Shown: positions 1-6,510, numbered from the stretch's first letter. The stretch is DNA of 8,795 bases from a bacterium (GCA_037131655.1 JBAXQP010000102.1:1-8795), one strand, 5' to 3'. Numbers and translations: made by a program. Notes: generated by a model not told the origin, from the letters alone.

Positions 1-12
1 AGGGGAGTATGA

Positions 13-56
13 AAAGTATAAAGCCTCCCACCAAAAGACGGGAGACTTTATACTTT
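13..56 (-). terminator. Strong hairpin terminator after the secreted-protein gene
   Basis: Two 17-nt arms (13-29 and 40-56) are complementary except for one internal mismatch (24 against 45) and enclose a 10-nt loop. The stem starts about 15 nt after the stop codon of the minus-strand gene that ends at 71. Read on the minus strand, the stem ends in a short T-rich run. The A/T-rich base of the stem also gives T residues on the other strand, so the element may terminate transcription in both directions. The hairpin is seen directly; the terminator role is inferred from its position and shape. Confidence 0.8.
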
Positions 57-70
57 AATCGGGGCTTAGA

Positions 71-1147
71 TTATTTCGATTGCAACTCTTTGCCTGATAC
101 CTCTACTTCAATAGCTATCTCTCGCTTAATTAAGTACTTACCTGATTCTTGGGTTGGGTCGGGGAAATAGAAGGAGTTTTCGGCATTACCCATCGACTTA
201 CCGCTAAGCGCCACCATCACACAGGTCTTTTTATCGACAACATAAGTCAATTCGCCGCTTACATGGGCATTCATCTTCTTTATCTCAAAGAAAAATCCAT
301 GCTCCTTATACATGGGGGCTGCATCGATATCCGTTTCAAACTTAGCGCTTATATAAGCCAGTTCCCGATTTCCCTTTTTCTTGATTGAATCAAGCTTATA
401 AGTCATAAGGACACGAGTAAAACCCGGATCGGAAGATTGATTAGCATCAGCGGTCACCTTGCCGGGAACATAGCTGATTTCCTGAGTCCAGGTATCCCCC
501 ACTTTTACAGGAGTTGGAGGATATTGGGGACCGAAGTCAAGCAGACGCTCGAACTTGACGAGTTCCATCATGCTATCGACTACAATACCACCTCCAAGGG
601 ATTGGTACACTTCTCGTTTTTGGCTATGATTACCCAGAAGAAGCATTTCATCAAAGTTTGTGATTGAATGTTGTCTATTCTTGGGCAGACGCTCTTTCTT
701 TACTGCGATGATAACATTAAGCGGGGAAAGGATAATATCTATCGGCTCGCCAACATCTACATTAAACGTCTTAGTCGGACTATCGCAGAATTCAGAGGTT
801 TTAATCTTATAGGTTTCATAATCAAACGTAACATCGGCGGTCCCGTCAGGAGTTATGCTGCTTGTCTTGATGTTGATAATTCTTTCGAGCACCTGTTTGA
901 CCGGAAACATCGTTTCGACAGTGGGCGTCTGGAAATCGCCTTTTATATGAAGAACGATACGGAAACGATTTGTTTTGCCGGGCGTAAAAACACGTTTAAG
1001 TACAATCGGCCCTTGTGGTTGTGCGGGTTGAACGGCAACAGCAGGTTTAACTGGCGGCTTTGGCTTAGTTGGAACCGTTGCAGATTGTATTTGATTAATG
1101 AAACAGACACTCAATAATGCTACTACAAGACAATTTCGGAAGAACAT
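71..1147 (-). CDS. Secreted or periplasmic protein of unknown function, 358 aa
   Basis: The N-terminus is a likely cleavable signal peptide: a short basic start, a hydrophobic core at about residues 7-20, and probable cleavage after the QIQS/A stretch near 22-24. A Pro/Lys/Ala-rich linker follows (about 24-48), then a soluble beta-rich region with repeated Val-Gly-Asp and Gly-Glu-Leu turns. I see no catalytic motif, lipobox or later membrane segment. The VKVGDTW segment and a C-terminal run of strands around VSGELTYVVDKKT recall DUF6263-like secreted proteins, but this is a weak impression. The start is supported by an AGGGGG-type ribosome site at 1157-1163 and a good promoter at 1180-1208. 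It is a single-gene unit, divergent from the VanZ-like gene and ended by the hairpin at 13-56. Function unknown. Confidence 0.8.
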   Translation of the reverse strand: MFFRNCLVVALLSVCFINQIQSATVPTKPKPPVKPAVAVQPAQPQGPIVLKRVFTPGKTNRFRIVLHIKGDFQTPTVETMFPVKQVLERIINIKTSSITPDGTADVTFDYETYKIKTSEFCDSPTKTFNVDVGEPIDIILSPLNVIIAVKKERLPKNRQHSITNFDEMLLLGNHSQKREVYQSLGGGIVVDSMMELVKFERLLDFGPQYPPTPVKVGDTWTQEISYVPGKVTADANQSSDPGFTRVLMTYKLDSIKKKGNRELAYISAKFETDIDAAPMYKEHGFFFEIKKMNAHVSGELTYVVDKKTCVMVALSGKSMGNAENSFYFPDPTQESGKYLIKREIAIEVEVSGKELQSK

Positions 1148-1179
1148 AGGAGATTTCCCCCTTGGAATACTTATTCGTT

Positions 1180-1208
1180 ATTATAACAAGTCCCATCGAT
1201 AACGTAAA
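1180..1208 (-). promoter_or_regulatory. Sigma-70-type promoter of the secreted-protein gene
   Basis: On the minus strand a perfect TATAAT -10 box (1180-1185) lies 17 nt downstream of TTTACG (1203-1208), which matches the -35 consensus at four of six positions. The predicted start of transcription is near 1173, giving a short leader of about 25 nt before the ATG at 1147. Seen from sequence only. Confidence 0.6.
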
Positions 1209-1224
1209 GGGATACGGCTATAAT
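1196..1224 (+). promoter_or_regulatory. Sigma-70-type promoter of the VanZ-like gene
   Basis: A perfect TATAAT (1219-1224) lies 17 nt downstream of TCGATA (1196-1201), four of six matches to the -35 consensus. It is interleaved with the divergent minus-strand promoter, and the two -35 elements are one base apart. The leader to the start codon at 1303 would be about 70 nt, in which I see no further structure. Confidence 0.5.
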
Positions 1225-1302
1225 AAGTAATTCGCACTCAGCGTATTACGGACAATCATAAGGGTACCCAATAAATCAAGGCTTCCCGAAAGGCATTGGC
1301 AC

Positions 1303-1779
1303 ATGAACCCTCGATTACGTTTAATCATGCAAAGTCTTCCATTTGTATTATGGATGAGCTTGATTTTCTTTATGTCGACTGACGTTGGACGTACCAGCAA
1401 CACCATTACATGGTTATTAAGCTTATTGCATATCGCTTGGCCCCATCGGCAATTCGATTCGAACGAAGTTTCATTGGCAAGCCATCTTTTGCGCAAAGCA
1501 GCTCACTTCACTGAATTCCTTATCCTGACTTGGTTTGGCTATCGCGCAGCTCGTTACGGGTTCGGCGCCAATGCCTCAAGAGCACGGACTTTTGGGTTTT
1601 ACGCGGCAATCATCTATGCCGTAACTGACGAGATCCACCAACTCTTTATCCCCAGCCGCACGGGTCAGTTTAAAGATTTTGCAGTTGATGTTCTCGGATG
1701 TCTGGTTGGATTGTATATTTTAAAACGCACGACGACTCAGGCAGAACCAATTGTTTCACGTGAAACATCGCGGCGCTAG
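1303..1779 (+). CDS. VanZ-like family membrane protein, 158 aa
   Basis: The sequence carries the VanZ-family signature: RKAAHFTEF at residues 64-72, then DEIHQLFIPSRTGQ from 109 and an FKDFAVDVLG segment up to 132. About four hydrophobic segments are visible (roughly 12-25, 34-46, 68-85, 97-108), with another at about 126-142, and the C-terminal tail is basic. The family is named for the teicoplanin-resistance gene vanZ, but most chromosomal members have no proven role, so no resistance function should be inferred. An AAAGG ribosome site at 1289-1293 is 9 nt from the ATG. The gene converges on parB and the two stop codons overlap (1776-1779). Codons 151-155 (V-S-R-E-T) form most of a perfect parS site, so the extreme C-terminus is constrained by the DNA-binding site it contains. 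Confidence 0.88.
   Translation: MNPRLRLIMQSLPFVLWMSLIFFMSTDVGRTSNTITWLLSLLHIAWPHRQFDSNEVSLASHLLRKAAHFTEFLILTWFGYRAARYGFGANASRARTFGFYAAIIYAVTDEIHQLFIPSRTGQFKDFAVDVLGCLVGLYILKRTTTQAEPIVSRETSRR
1752..1767. promoter_or_regulatory. parS: parS centromere site (perfect 16-bp palindrome)
   Basis: The sequence TGTTTCACGTGAAACA is identical to the canonical chromosomal parS consensus known from Bacillus subtilis Spo0J and many other ParB proteins. ParB loads here, uses CTP to clamp and slide along DNA, and forms the segregation complex moved by ParA. The site lies wholly inside the last codons of the VanZ-like gene and 8 nt beyond the parB stop codon. I found no second full parS in the window. Its presence beside a matching ParA/ParB pair makes the assignment very secure. 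Confidence 0.96.
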
Positions 1780-2627
1780 AACAACCCCAGCAATTCCATA
1801 ATACGGCCAAGGTCTTCCTCGTCGAAAAACTCAATCACAATCCGTCCCCCCGGCGGTACTCGTTGAACTTGCACTCTCGCCCCAAATAGCTCCCGCAATC
1901 GTCGCTCTAAGGTTTTCCATTCCGGATCGTTACCTATCGGCACTTGGATAGATGGCTTGGATAGAGTAGAGGGTTTCGTTAACTCTTTGGCGCGCTTTTC
2001 GGCTTGGCGGACCGAAAGGGATTTGTCGGTAACCTCTTGTAAAAGTGAGCGGCGTACTTCCGGATCATTGACAGAAAGTAGCGCTCTGGCATGGCCTTCG
2101 GTGATTTTGCCCGCTCCGAGCAACGTGCGCGCTTCTTCTGGAAGCTGAAGAAGGCGCAAGGCATTGGTAATTGCCGATCGGCTTTTTCCCAACCTTGTTG
2201 CGACTTGTTCATGAGTTAGGCCGAACTCGTCGATGAGCTTTTTATACGCCCATGCGGCATCGATTGCGCTGATATCTTGACGCTGGAGGTTTTCGATTAA
2301 CGCCATTTCAAGCATTGCCTGTGAGTCGGCGGTTCGAACGATAACTGGGATTGACTGGAGTCCAGCCAATTCGGAAGCCCGCAATCGGCGCTCTCCGGCA
2401 ACCAGTTCATATTGGTCATTTCCCGTCTGGCGCACGATGATCGGTTGTAACACTCCGACGAGCTTGATTGATTCGGCTAATTCGTGCAACTGAGCAGGTT
2501 CGAATAATCGCCGGGGTTGGTGAGGGTTGGCTGTAATCTGAGTGAGCGGCACCTGGCGAACCATCGACAGGTCAACCTGGTCGGACAGTAGCGCCGCCAG
2601 GCCCTTACCGAGCGCTCTTCGTTCCAT
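1776..2627 (-). CDS. parB: Chromosome-partitioning protein ParB (Spo0J type), 283 aa
   Basis: ParB is the CTP-dependent DNA clamp that binds parS. The N-terminal LGKGLAALL motif (6-14) is the usual ParA-contacting and ATPase-stimulating peptide. The ParB/Srx nucleotide-binding core includes NPHQPR (34-39), GERRLRA (78-84) and ENLQRQD (112-118). A helix-turn-helix spans about 137-160 and reads parS. The last 50 or so residues form the dimerisation domain. The length is typical of chromosomal ParB. The start is fixed by a near-perfect Shine-Dalgarno at 2636-2643, and the first 23 nt overlap the end of parA, so the two are made together. Its target parS lies just past its own stop codon. Confidence 0.97.
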   Translation of the reverse strand: MERRALGKGLAALLSDQVDLSMVRQVPLTQITANPHQPRRLFEPAQLHELAESIKLVGVLQPIIVRQTGNDQYELVAGERRLRASELAGLQSIPVIVRTADSQAMLEMALIENLQRQDISAIDAAWAYKKLIDEFGLTHEQVATRLGKSRSAITNALRLLQLPEEARTLLGAGKITEGHARALLSVNDPEVRRSLLQEVTDKSLSVRQAEKRAKELTKPSTLSKPSIQVPIGNDPEWKTLERRLRELFGARVQVQRVPPGGRIVIEFFDEEDLGRIMELLGLF

Positions 2628-3384
2628 TGCTAATTACCTCCTTGGCTAATTGCAGATAAGAGATTGCACCGCGCGATTTGGGGTCATAAGTCAACACCGA
2701 TTGCCCATGACTTGGCGCCTCGCTCAGGCGGATGTTGCGAGGAATGATGGTCTTTGCGACCGTATCAGCGAAGAACTTGCGTATCTCCTCCTCAACCTGA
2801 AGCGTGAGCTTAGCACGGCCATCGTACATGGTCAAAACCACTTTCGAGATGCGCAATTCAGGATTAAGCCTTTGGCGTACCATTTCTATCGTTTTGAGGA
2901 GTTGCGTTAGCCCTTCGAGCGCATAGAACTCACATTGGATTGGCAGTATAACTTCCTGACAGGCTACCAGGCAGTTGATGGTCAGCACTCCCAGGGATGG
3001 CGGACTATCGAGGATGATCCAGTCGAATTGCTCAAGAATAGGGGCTAGCGCTCGTTTAAGAGCACTTTCACGGGCGACTTGCGCCATTAATTCGACTTCA
3101 GCTCCCGCCAAATCGAGGGTCGCGGGAAGTATTTTGAGGTTCTCTAATTCAGTCTCTTTGAGGACGTCCAAAACCGGTTTTTCGCAAGCCAGCACATCAT
3201 AAAGGGTGCAATCTCCCAAAACCGACTTGCCCACGCCTAGTCCGGTTGTTGCATTTCCTTGCGGATCGCAATCAACCAGAAGCACTTTCTGATGACTAAG
3301 CGCCAATCCTGCCGCCAAATTGACTGCGGTCGTAGTTTTTCCCACGCCGCCTTTTTGATTAACAATAGCTATTACACGCGCCAC
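2605..3384 (-). CDS. parA: Chromosome-partitioning ATPase ParA (Soj/MinD type), 259 aa
   Basis: ParA is a deviant Walker-A ATPase that binds non-specific DNA as an ATP dimer and pulls ParB-parS complexes apart. Visible motifs are the deviant P-loop KGGVGKTT (11-18, with the signature lysines K11 and K16), the A' motif VDCDPQGN (37-44), Walker B IILDSPPSLG (123-132) and the C-terminal LSEAPSHGQSV segment. There is no N-terminal helix-turn-helix, so it is the small chromosomal type. I chose GTG at 3384, giving MARVIAIVNQ, over ATG at 3408. The GTG has a Shine-Dalgarno at 3395-3401, it starts where Soj proteins usually start, and the eight extra codons have no ribosome site. It overlaps parB by 23 nt. 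Confidence 0.96.
   Translation of the reverse strand: MARVIAIVNQKGGVGKTTTAVNLAAGLALSHQKVLLVDCDPQGNATTGLGVGKSVLGDCTLYDVLACEKPVLDVLKETELENLKILPATLDLAGAEVELMAQVARESALKRALAPILEQFDWIILDSPPSLGVLTINCLVACQEVILPIQCEFYALEGLTQLLKTIEMVRQRLNPELRISKVVLTMYDGRAKLTLQVEEEIRKFFADTVAKTIIPRNIRLSEAPSHGQSVLTYDPKSRGAISYLQLAKEVISNGTKSAR
2636..2643 (-). promoter_or_regulatory. Strong ribosome binding site for parB inside parA
   Basis: On the minus strand AAGGAGGT lies 8 nt before the parB ATG and is wholly within the parA coding sequence. It supports ATG 2627 as the start and indicates efficient coupled translation of parB. Confidence 0.8.
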
Positions 3385-3394
3385 AAGCCCATCT

Positions 3395-3401
3395 CTCCCT
3401 T
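3395..3401 (-). promoter_or_regulatory. Ribosome binding site deciding the parA GTG start
   Basis: AAGGGAG on the minus strand lies 10 nt before GTG 3384. Its presence between the upstream ATG (3408) and the GTG argues that the GTG is the true start. Confidence 0.6.
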
Positions 3402-3459
3402 CCCACATGATTATGCCATTTCGTGACTATCCGAAGGGAGAAATTGGGTGTTTTTTAAG

Positions 3460-3486
3460 GTTATAATCTTTATAGTATATAACAAC
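3460..3486 (-). promoter_or_regulatory. Possible parAB promoter region
   Basis: This A/T-rich block holds several overlapping -10-like hexamers on the minus strand: TATAAC (3460-3465), TATAAA (3469-3474) and TATACT (3474-3479). No -35 box at ideal spacing is convincing; TTGAAG further upstream gives a spacer of about 18-19 nt to the most upstream A/T hexamers. A separate parAB promoter is plausible because the gap from the preceding gene is nearly 200 nt, unlike the overlapping genes on either side. Exact elements are uncertain. Confidence 0.3.
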
Positions 3487-3520
3487 AGGGACTTATTTCA
3501 CTTCAAGGCCGCCGCGTGAT

Positions 3521-3537
3521 CATCCTCAAAGAGGATG
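3521..3537. repeat. Small perfect hairpin between parA and the ComEC-type hydrolase gene
   Basis: CATCCTC and GAGGATG (3521-3527, 3531-3537) form a perfect 7-bp stem with a 3-nt loop. There is no T-run on either side, so it is not a classical terminator. It may slow or partly end transcription arriving from the comEC genes, but this is inference. Confidence 0.4.
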
Positions 3538-3577
3538 CCCTCCACGGAATTGCCGCTACGAAACTGTCCAAATAAGT

Positions 3578-4462
3578 TTAACGCCACGGATGGACGGTGA
3601 TCTGCTGTCCATCCGATTCAGCAATAATAGTCCCATCTCGATCGGTTCGGAAAATCTGCGCGCCGACATTTTCAAGCATTTGAAGAGTTTCAGCATGAGG
3701 ATGGCCGAATGGGTTCTTCTTTCCCACACTGATAATCGCGAATTTAGGTTGGACTTTAGCGATCCATTCTATTTTGGAGCCAGTTCGACTGCCATGATGG
3801 CTTACTTTCAGCGCATCTGACTGGACAAGAATGCCGGAAGATAGCAGTTCCCCTTCTTCTTCATATCCCGCATCTCCTTCAAATAAAAAGGAATTTTTGC
3901 CCAGGGTGAAGCGCATGATAATGCTCTCGTCGTTATTACTTCCCACATATCCCTCAACTGGGGACAAAACATCGGCCTTAACGCCATCACCAAAGTCGAA
4001 CCATTGCCCCCGCTTGGCTTTACGATAGGGGATTTTTCGCTGTTGAGTTTCCTTTAGAAGCTTTTCATAAACAGGCGAAGGCTTTTCAATCGCACTTGTG
4101 TCAAGAATTGAACCGACTTCAACGGCATTCATCACCGATCGCATCCCGCCAATATGATCTGCGTCAGGATGGGTCCAGACCATTAAATCAATTTTACGCA
4201 ACCCAAGGGCGCGCAAGGCGGGAACGACGGTGGTTTGACCTTTATCTGAGCTTCCGGAGATTCGTCCGGCGTCGATGAGAATGACATGGCCGGAAGGGGT
4301 ACGAATAATCGCCGAATCGCCCTGACCTACATCGAGATAGTAGACTTCTAAATTGCTTGAATAACGGTGGGTGGCCATCCAAGCGGCAGTAATCACGAGC
4401 AGGGTGACTACTGCCCACATCAGAATTCGGGTGGGGGATGTTTTCGTGTCAAGCACCTTCAT
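3578..4462 (-). CDS. ComEC-type metallo-beta-lactamase-fold hydrolase, membrane-anchored, 294 aa
   Basis: This corresponds to the C-terminal domain of ComEC/Rec2, encoded here as its own gene. A single transmembrane anchor spans about residues 13-31. The fold follows with YYLDVGQGDSAI (41-52), LIDAG (62-66), the metal-binding THPDADHIGG (97-106), NNDES (176-180), EGDAG (195-199), LKVSHHGS (218-225) and GKKNPFGHPH (247-256). All expected catalytic-site motifs are present. In competence systems this domain is proposed to degrade the non-transported DNA strand. The gene overlaps comEC by 14 nt in another frame and has its own strong ribosome site (4469-4476), so it is probably a natural split rather than a sequencing error. 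Together the two proteins match the length of a fused ComEC. A stand-alone nuclease of the same superfamily is the alternative. Confidence 0.9.
   Translation of the reverse strand: MKVLDTKTSPTRILMWAVVTLLVITAAWMATHRYSSNLEVYYLDVGQGDSAIIRTPSGHVILIDAGRISGSSDKGQTTVVPALRALGLRKIDLMVWTHPDADHIGGMRSVMNAVEVGSILDTSAIEKPSPVYEKLLKETQQRKIPYRKAKRGQWFDFGDGVKADVLSPVEGYVGSNNDESIIMRFTLGKNSFLFEGDAGYEEEGELLSSGILVQSDALKVSHHGSRTGSKIEWIAKVQPKFAIISVGKKNPFGHPHAETLQMLENVGAQIFRTDRDGTIIAESDGQQITVHPWR
3587..3615. repeat. Inverted repeat at the 3' end of the hydrolase gene
   Basis: Perfect 9-bp arms (CGGATGGAC at 3587-3595 and GTCCATCCG at 3607-3615) enclose an 11-nt loop and end just before the stop codon at 3578-3580. 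In minus-strand RNA this is a stable hairpin without a following U-run. It could protect the 3' end or reduce read-through into parAB. Confidence 0.4.
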
Positions 4463-5936
4463 TTGGCGCCTCCTTTGCCCAAGCCAATAATGCTAAATAG
4501 TAGATTGCCAACCACCATACAGGCGGAGCGGGGACAAGAATGCAAGCGTATGGGATCTGCGCCATAAAGTGAACGGTCTTTGTGAAAAGCAACAGTACAG
4601 GGTGAAGTGAAACAAAAGCCAGATGAGCGCTTAATCCGAAAGTCAACGACCCGAGAATCCATAAGAAAGGCGTACACCATATCGCAACTGTAGAAAGCAA
4701 CGCTATTGGCAAATTCGCCAGCGGAGAGATAAGTGATAGCTGGTTGAAATAGTAAGCGATTAATGGCGCAGAACCGAGCTGGGCTGCGAGTGAAAGCACT
4801 AATGATCCGAGTACAAATCGAGTTATATAACCTCTACGCTTTGGTATAGGAGGGGATAATAAGTAATGGAACCGCCAGCCCCACAGGATAATAACCGCTA
4901 CTATGATAAAGCTGAGCTGGAAGCTCATATCATAAATTGAATGGGGCACAAAGAGAAGGATCGCTAGAGCTGCGCCACCTACTGCAGTGAGGGGATCTGG
5001 CTCTTTTCTGAATAGAAACGCTGAAGAATAGAGGGCTAGCGCCAAACTCGCCCGCACTACCGGCGCCTGACCACCAGCAAAGATGGCATAAAGCGCTAAG
5101 ACAGGGATAAGAATAATGGTCGCGCCTCGTTTTGATAGACCTACTCGCTGAGCCAGCCAAAACAGCATCAGCCATAACACCAACACATGGAAGCCGGAAA
5201 CCGAGAGGATGTGATAGGTTCCGGTCAGCTGCATAGAATTTTTAAGATCATCAGGCACATCCGATTGAATCCCAAGGAACATGCCGCCGATAAGATTGGC
5301 CTCTTCAGGCGATAAAAGGGAAGCCATCACGCGCTTAAAGCCGGAGCGGAACTTTACCACTTGAGTTAAAAACCAACCCGATCCCATCCCAAGTGAGCGA
5401 ATACTTCCAATATCTTTTACCGTAAGCACCCGCTCAATGCCGTGCAGGCGCATATATTCCCGCATATCAGGCTTGCCGGGTGATCGGTTGCCGATAAGCT
5501 CATCAAGAACGCCGTACATCTCGAGAACTTCACCATATCGAGGCGGGTCGGCGCTTCCTTTGATGTGTGTGATGATGGTCCCGCTAACAGGTAAGTTATC
5601 CACCTCTTTAACAGCCAGTTGATAACGAGTAAATGGCGGCATTACTAAGATTATTGGCTCGGAGGTGACTATGCCTTTTAGCTTTAATTCTTGAGAAATC
5701 GGACATCTTAAGATTGAATTTGTGTCTACCCGTTCCTCTAACTTAACACGCATCATCCCCAGGGTTATGAACATTAATAGAATTGTTATCCACACCCTTT
5801 GTTGATAAAACGCGAATACACTCAGAAGGCAAATGGGGATAATTATCCACAATCCGACATAAGGAGTTAGAGTTATACCGACGATGAAGGCCAGCGCCAT
5901 TTGGAGGAGGGGACGATGTCGGAGGATTTCAAACAT
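4449..5936 (-). CDS. comEC: ComEC/Rec2 DNA-uptake channel protein without its hydrolase domain, 495 aa
   Basis: ComEC forms the inner-membrane channel that carries single-stranded DNA into the cell during natural transformation. Hydrophobic segments near residues 10-60 are followed by a DUF4131-type region with the typical SPGKPDMREYMRLHGI segment (152-167). The Competence domain, about 205-470, carries the hallmark HILSVSGFHV (242-251) and many membrane helices. The protein stops after the last helix of that domain, where fused ComEC proteins run on into the beta-lactamase fold; here that fold is the next gene. The start overlaps the dciA stop by 8 nt and lacks a clear ribosome site, so translation is probably coupled to dciA. 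Several DnaA boxes lie inside the first third of the gene. Confidence 0.93.
   Translation of the reverse strand: MFEILRHRPLLQMALAFIVGITLTPYVGLWIIIPICLLSVFAFYQQRVWITILLMFITLGMMRVKLEERVDTNSILRCPISQELKLKGIVTSEPIILVMPPFTRYQLAVKEVDNLPVSGTIITHIKGSADPPRYGEVLEMYGVLDELIGNRSPGKPDMREYMRLHGIERVLTVKDIGSIRSLGMGSGWFLTQVVKFRSGFKRVMASLLSPEEANLIGGMFLGIQSDVPDDLKNSMQLTGTYHILSVSGFHVLVLWLMLFWLAQRVGLSKRGATIILIPVLALYAIFAGGQAPVVRASLALALYSSAFLFRKEPDPLTAVGGAALAILLFVPHSIYDMSFQLSFIIVAVIILWGWRFHYLLSPPIPKRRGYITRFVLGSLVLSLAAQLGSAPLIAYYFNQLSLISPLANLPIALLSTVAIWCTPFLWILGSLTFGLSAHLAFVSLHPVLLLFTKTVHFMAQIPYACILVPAPPVWWLAIYYLALLAWAKEAPNEGA
4469..4476 (-). promoter_or_regulatory. Strong ribosome binding site for the ComEC-type hydrolase
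   Basis: AAAGGAGG on the minus strand lies 6 nt before ATG 4462, inside the last codons of comEC. It shows that the hydrolase is independently initiated. Confidence 0.75.
5596..5604 (+). promoter_or_regulatory. Outlying DnaA-box-like site in comEC
   Basis: TTATCCACC differs from the canonical DnaA box at one base. It lies about 180 nt from the dense group at 5786-5851, on the same strand as the two perfect boxes. Alone it would not be significant. Confidence 0.35.
5786..5851. promoter_or_regulatory. Dense group of DnaA boxes inside comEC
   Basis: Four sites fall in 66 bp. There are two perfect TTATCCACA boxes on the plus strand (5786-5794, 5843-5851). Two one-mismatch boxes read on the minus strand: TTATCAACA (5800-5808) and TTATCCCCA (5834-5842). 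The last two sites abut as an inverted pair centred on the 12-bp palindrome GGATAATTATCC. These are the only perfect TTATCCACA sites I found in the window. DnaA binding is inferred from the consensus. The group could be part of a two-part origin or a DnaA-titrating or regulatory site; the hydrophobic codons used here could produce some of the similarity by chance. Confidence 0.55.
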
Positions 5937-6510
5937 TTCGGTTTATTGCTACGCACACAGGGCACTTTTCGAAGCTTGGAGAATAGACCGCACCGCATAA
6001 ATTGCATTCAATATAACCGTGTGCCTTCTTCCATATAACCGATTGCCGCGCCGAATGAATAAGACGCACGAGGGCTTCCCTCAGTTCGGGGTTTTCTACC
6101 GCTTGCACCAGTTCGTTCGTGCTCAGAAGGTCTTCCGGCTGAAGCTCAACGGTTGTGGGGTTATCAGAGGGAGGAATCGGGCGCTCCTCTTCCTTCTCCT
6201 TAAAAGCCCCCGTACGGACTTCAAATCGTATCTGCTTAAAATACTGCTCGCCGACACGAGCATTCAGGCGTTCCAGCAGCTCGGTGGTATGAAATCTGAG
6301 TTCCTGTGCCCATACGCTGCTGGGGACAGCGATGACGACTATGTCATTTTTAATACGAAGCGGGCGGGAGGCGTTAGCGATTTGCGGACCGACCAGTTCG
6401 CCCCAAGCTGACAGCGCAATCCGTAGCTGCAGATCGCGATCCAGCTTCCACTCTTTCATCGCGCCTGAAAGCGCATCAGCGGCGCTGATAAATCCTGTCA
6501 ATCGCGACAT
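5929..6510 (-). CDS. dciA: DUF721/DciA family protein with C-terminal zinc-ribbon-like tail, 193 aa
   Basis: Residues 1 to about 105 match the DUF721 (DciA) pattern, including W-G-E-L-V-G-P-Q-I-A-N-A-S-R-P-L (36-51) and the SSVWAQELRFH segment (about 64-74). DciA is the widespread, DnaC-independent loader or partner of the replicative helicase DnaB, and the gene is often next to recF in Actinobacteria. A charged linker (about 101-130) and a helical stretch follow. The tail has four cysteines in CxxC-x10-CxxC (169, 172, 183, 186), which would bind one zinc; standard DciA proteins lack this. ATG 6510 has a GAGGGG ribosome site at 6516-6521. It overlaps recF by 13 nt and comEC by 8 nt. The family call is strong; the helicase-loading role is transferred from the family. 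Confidence 0.85.
   Translation of the reverse strand: MSRLTGFISAADALSGAMKEWKLDRDLQLRIALSAWGELVGPQIANASRPLRIKNDIVVIAVPSSVWAQELRFHTTELLERLNARVGEQYFKQIRFEVRTGAFKEKEEERPIPPSDNPTTVELQPEDLLSTNELVQAVENPELREALVRLIHSARQSVIWKKAHGYIECNLCGAVYSPSFEKCPVCVAINRNV

Noticed and set aside
668..1117. 149-codon plus-strand open frame opposite the secreted-protein gene
   Set aside because: Antisense shadow: the minus-strand frame has a signal peptide, promoter, ribosome site and terminator, and this one has none.
1646..1654. TTATCCCCA, a one-mismatch DnaA box in the VanZ-like gene
   Set aside because: Isolated site; one-mismatch 9-mers are expected by chance in a window this long.
1303..1779. Glycopeptide-resistance gene from VanZ similarity
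   Set aside because: No van gene cluster is nearby, and VanZ-like proteins are common chromosomal membrane proteins of unknown role.
3384..3408. Upstream ATG start for parA adding eight residues
   Set aside because: No ribosome site before it, while the in-frame GTG has one and matches the usual Soj N-terminus.
4602..4614. AAGTGAAACA-like half of a parS site in comEC
   Set aside because: Only one half-site matches; the other half has about five mismatches, so ParB loading is not expected.
6019..6411. 130-codon plus-strand open frame opposite dciA
   Set aside because: Antisense shadow of a clear DUF721 gene with no family resemblance or ribosome site of its own.
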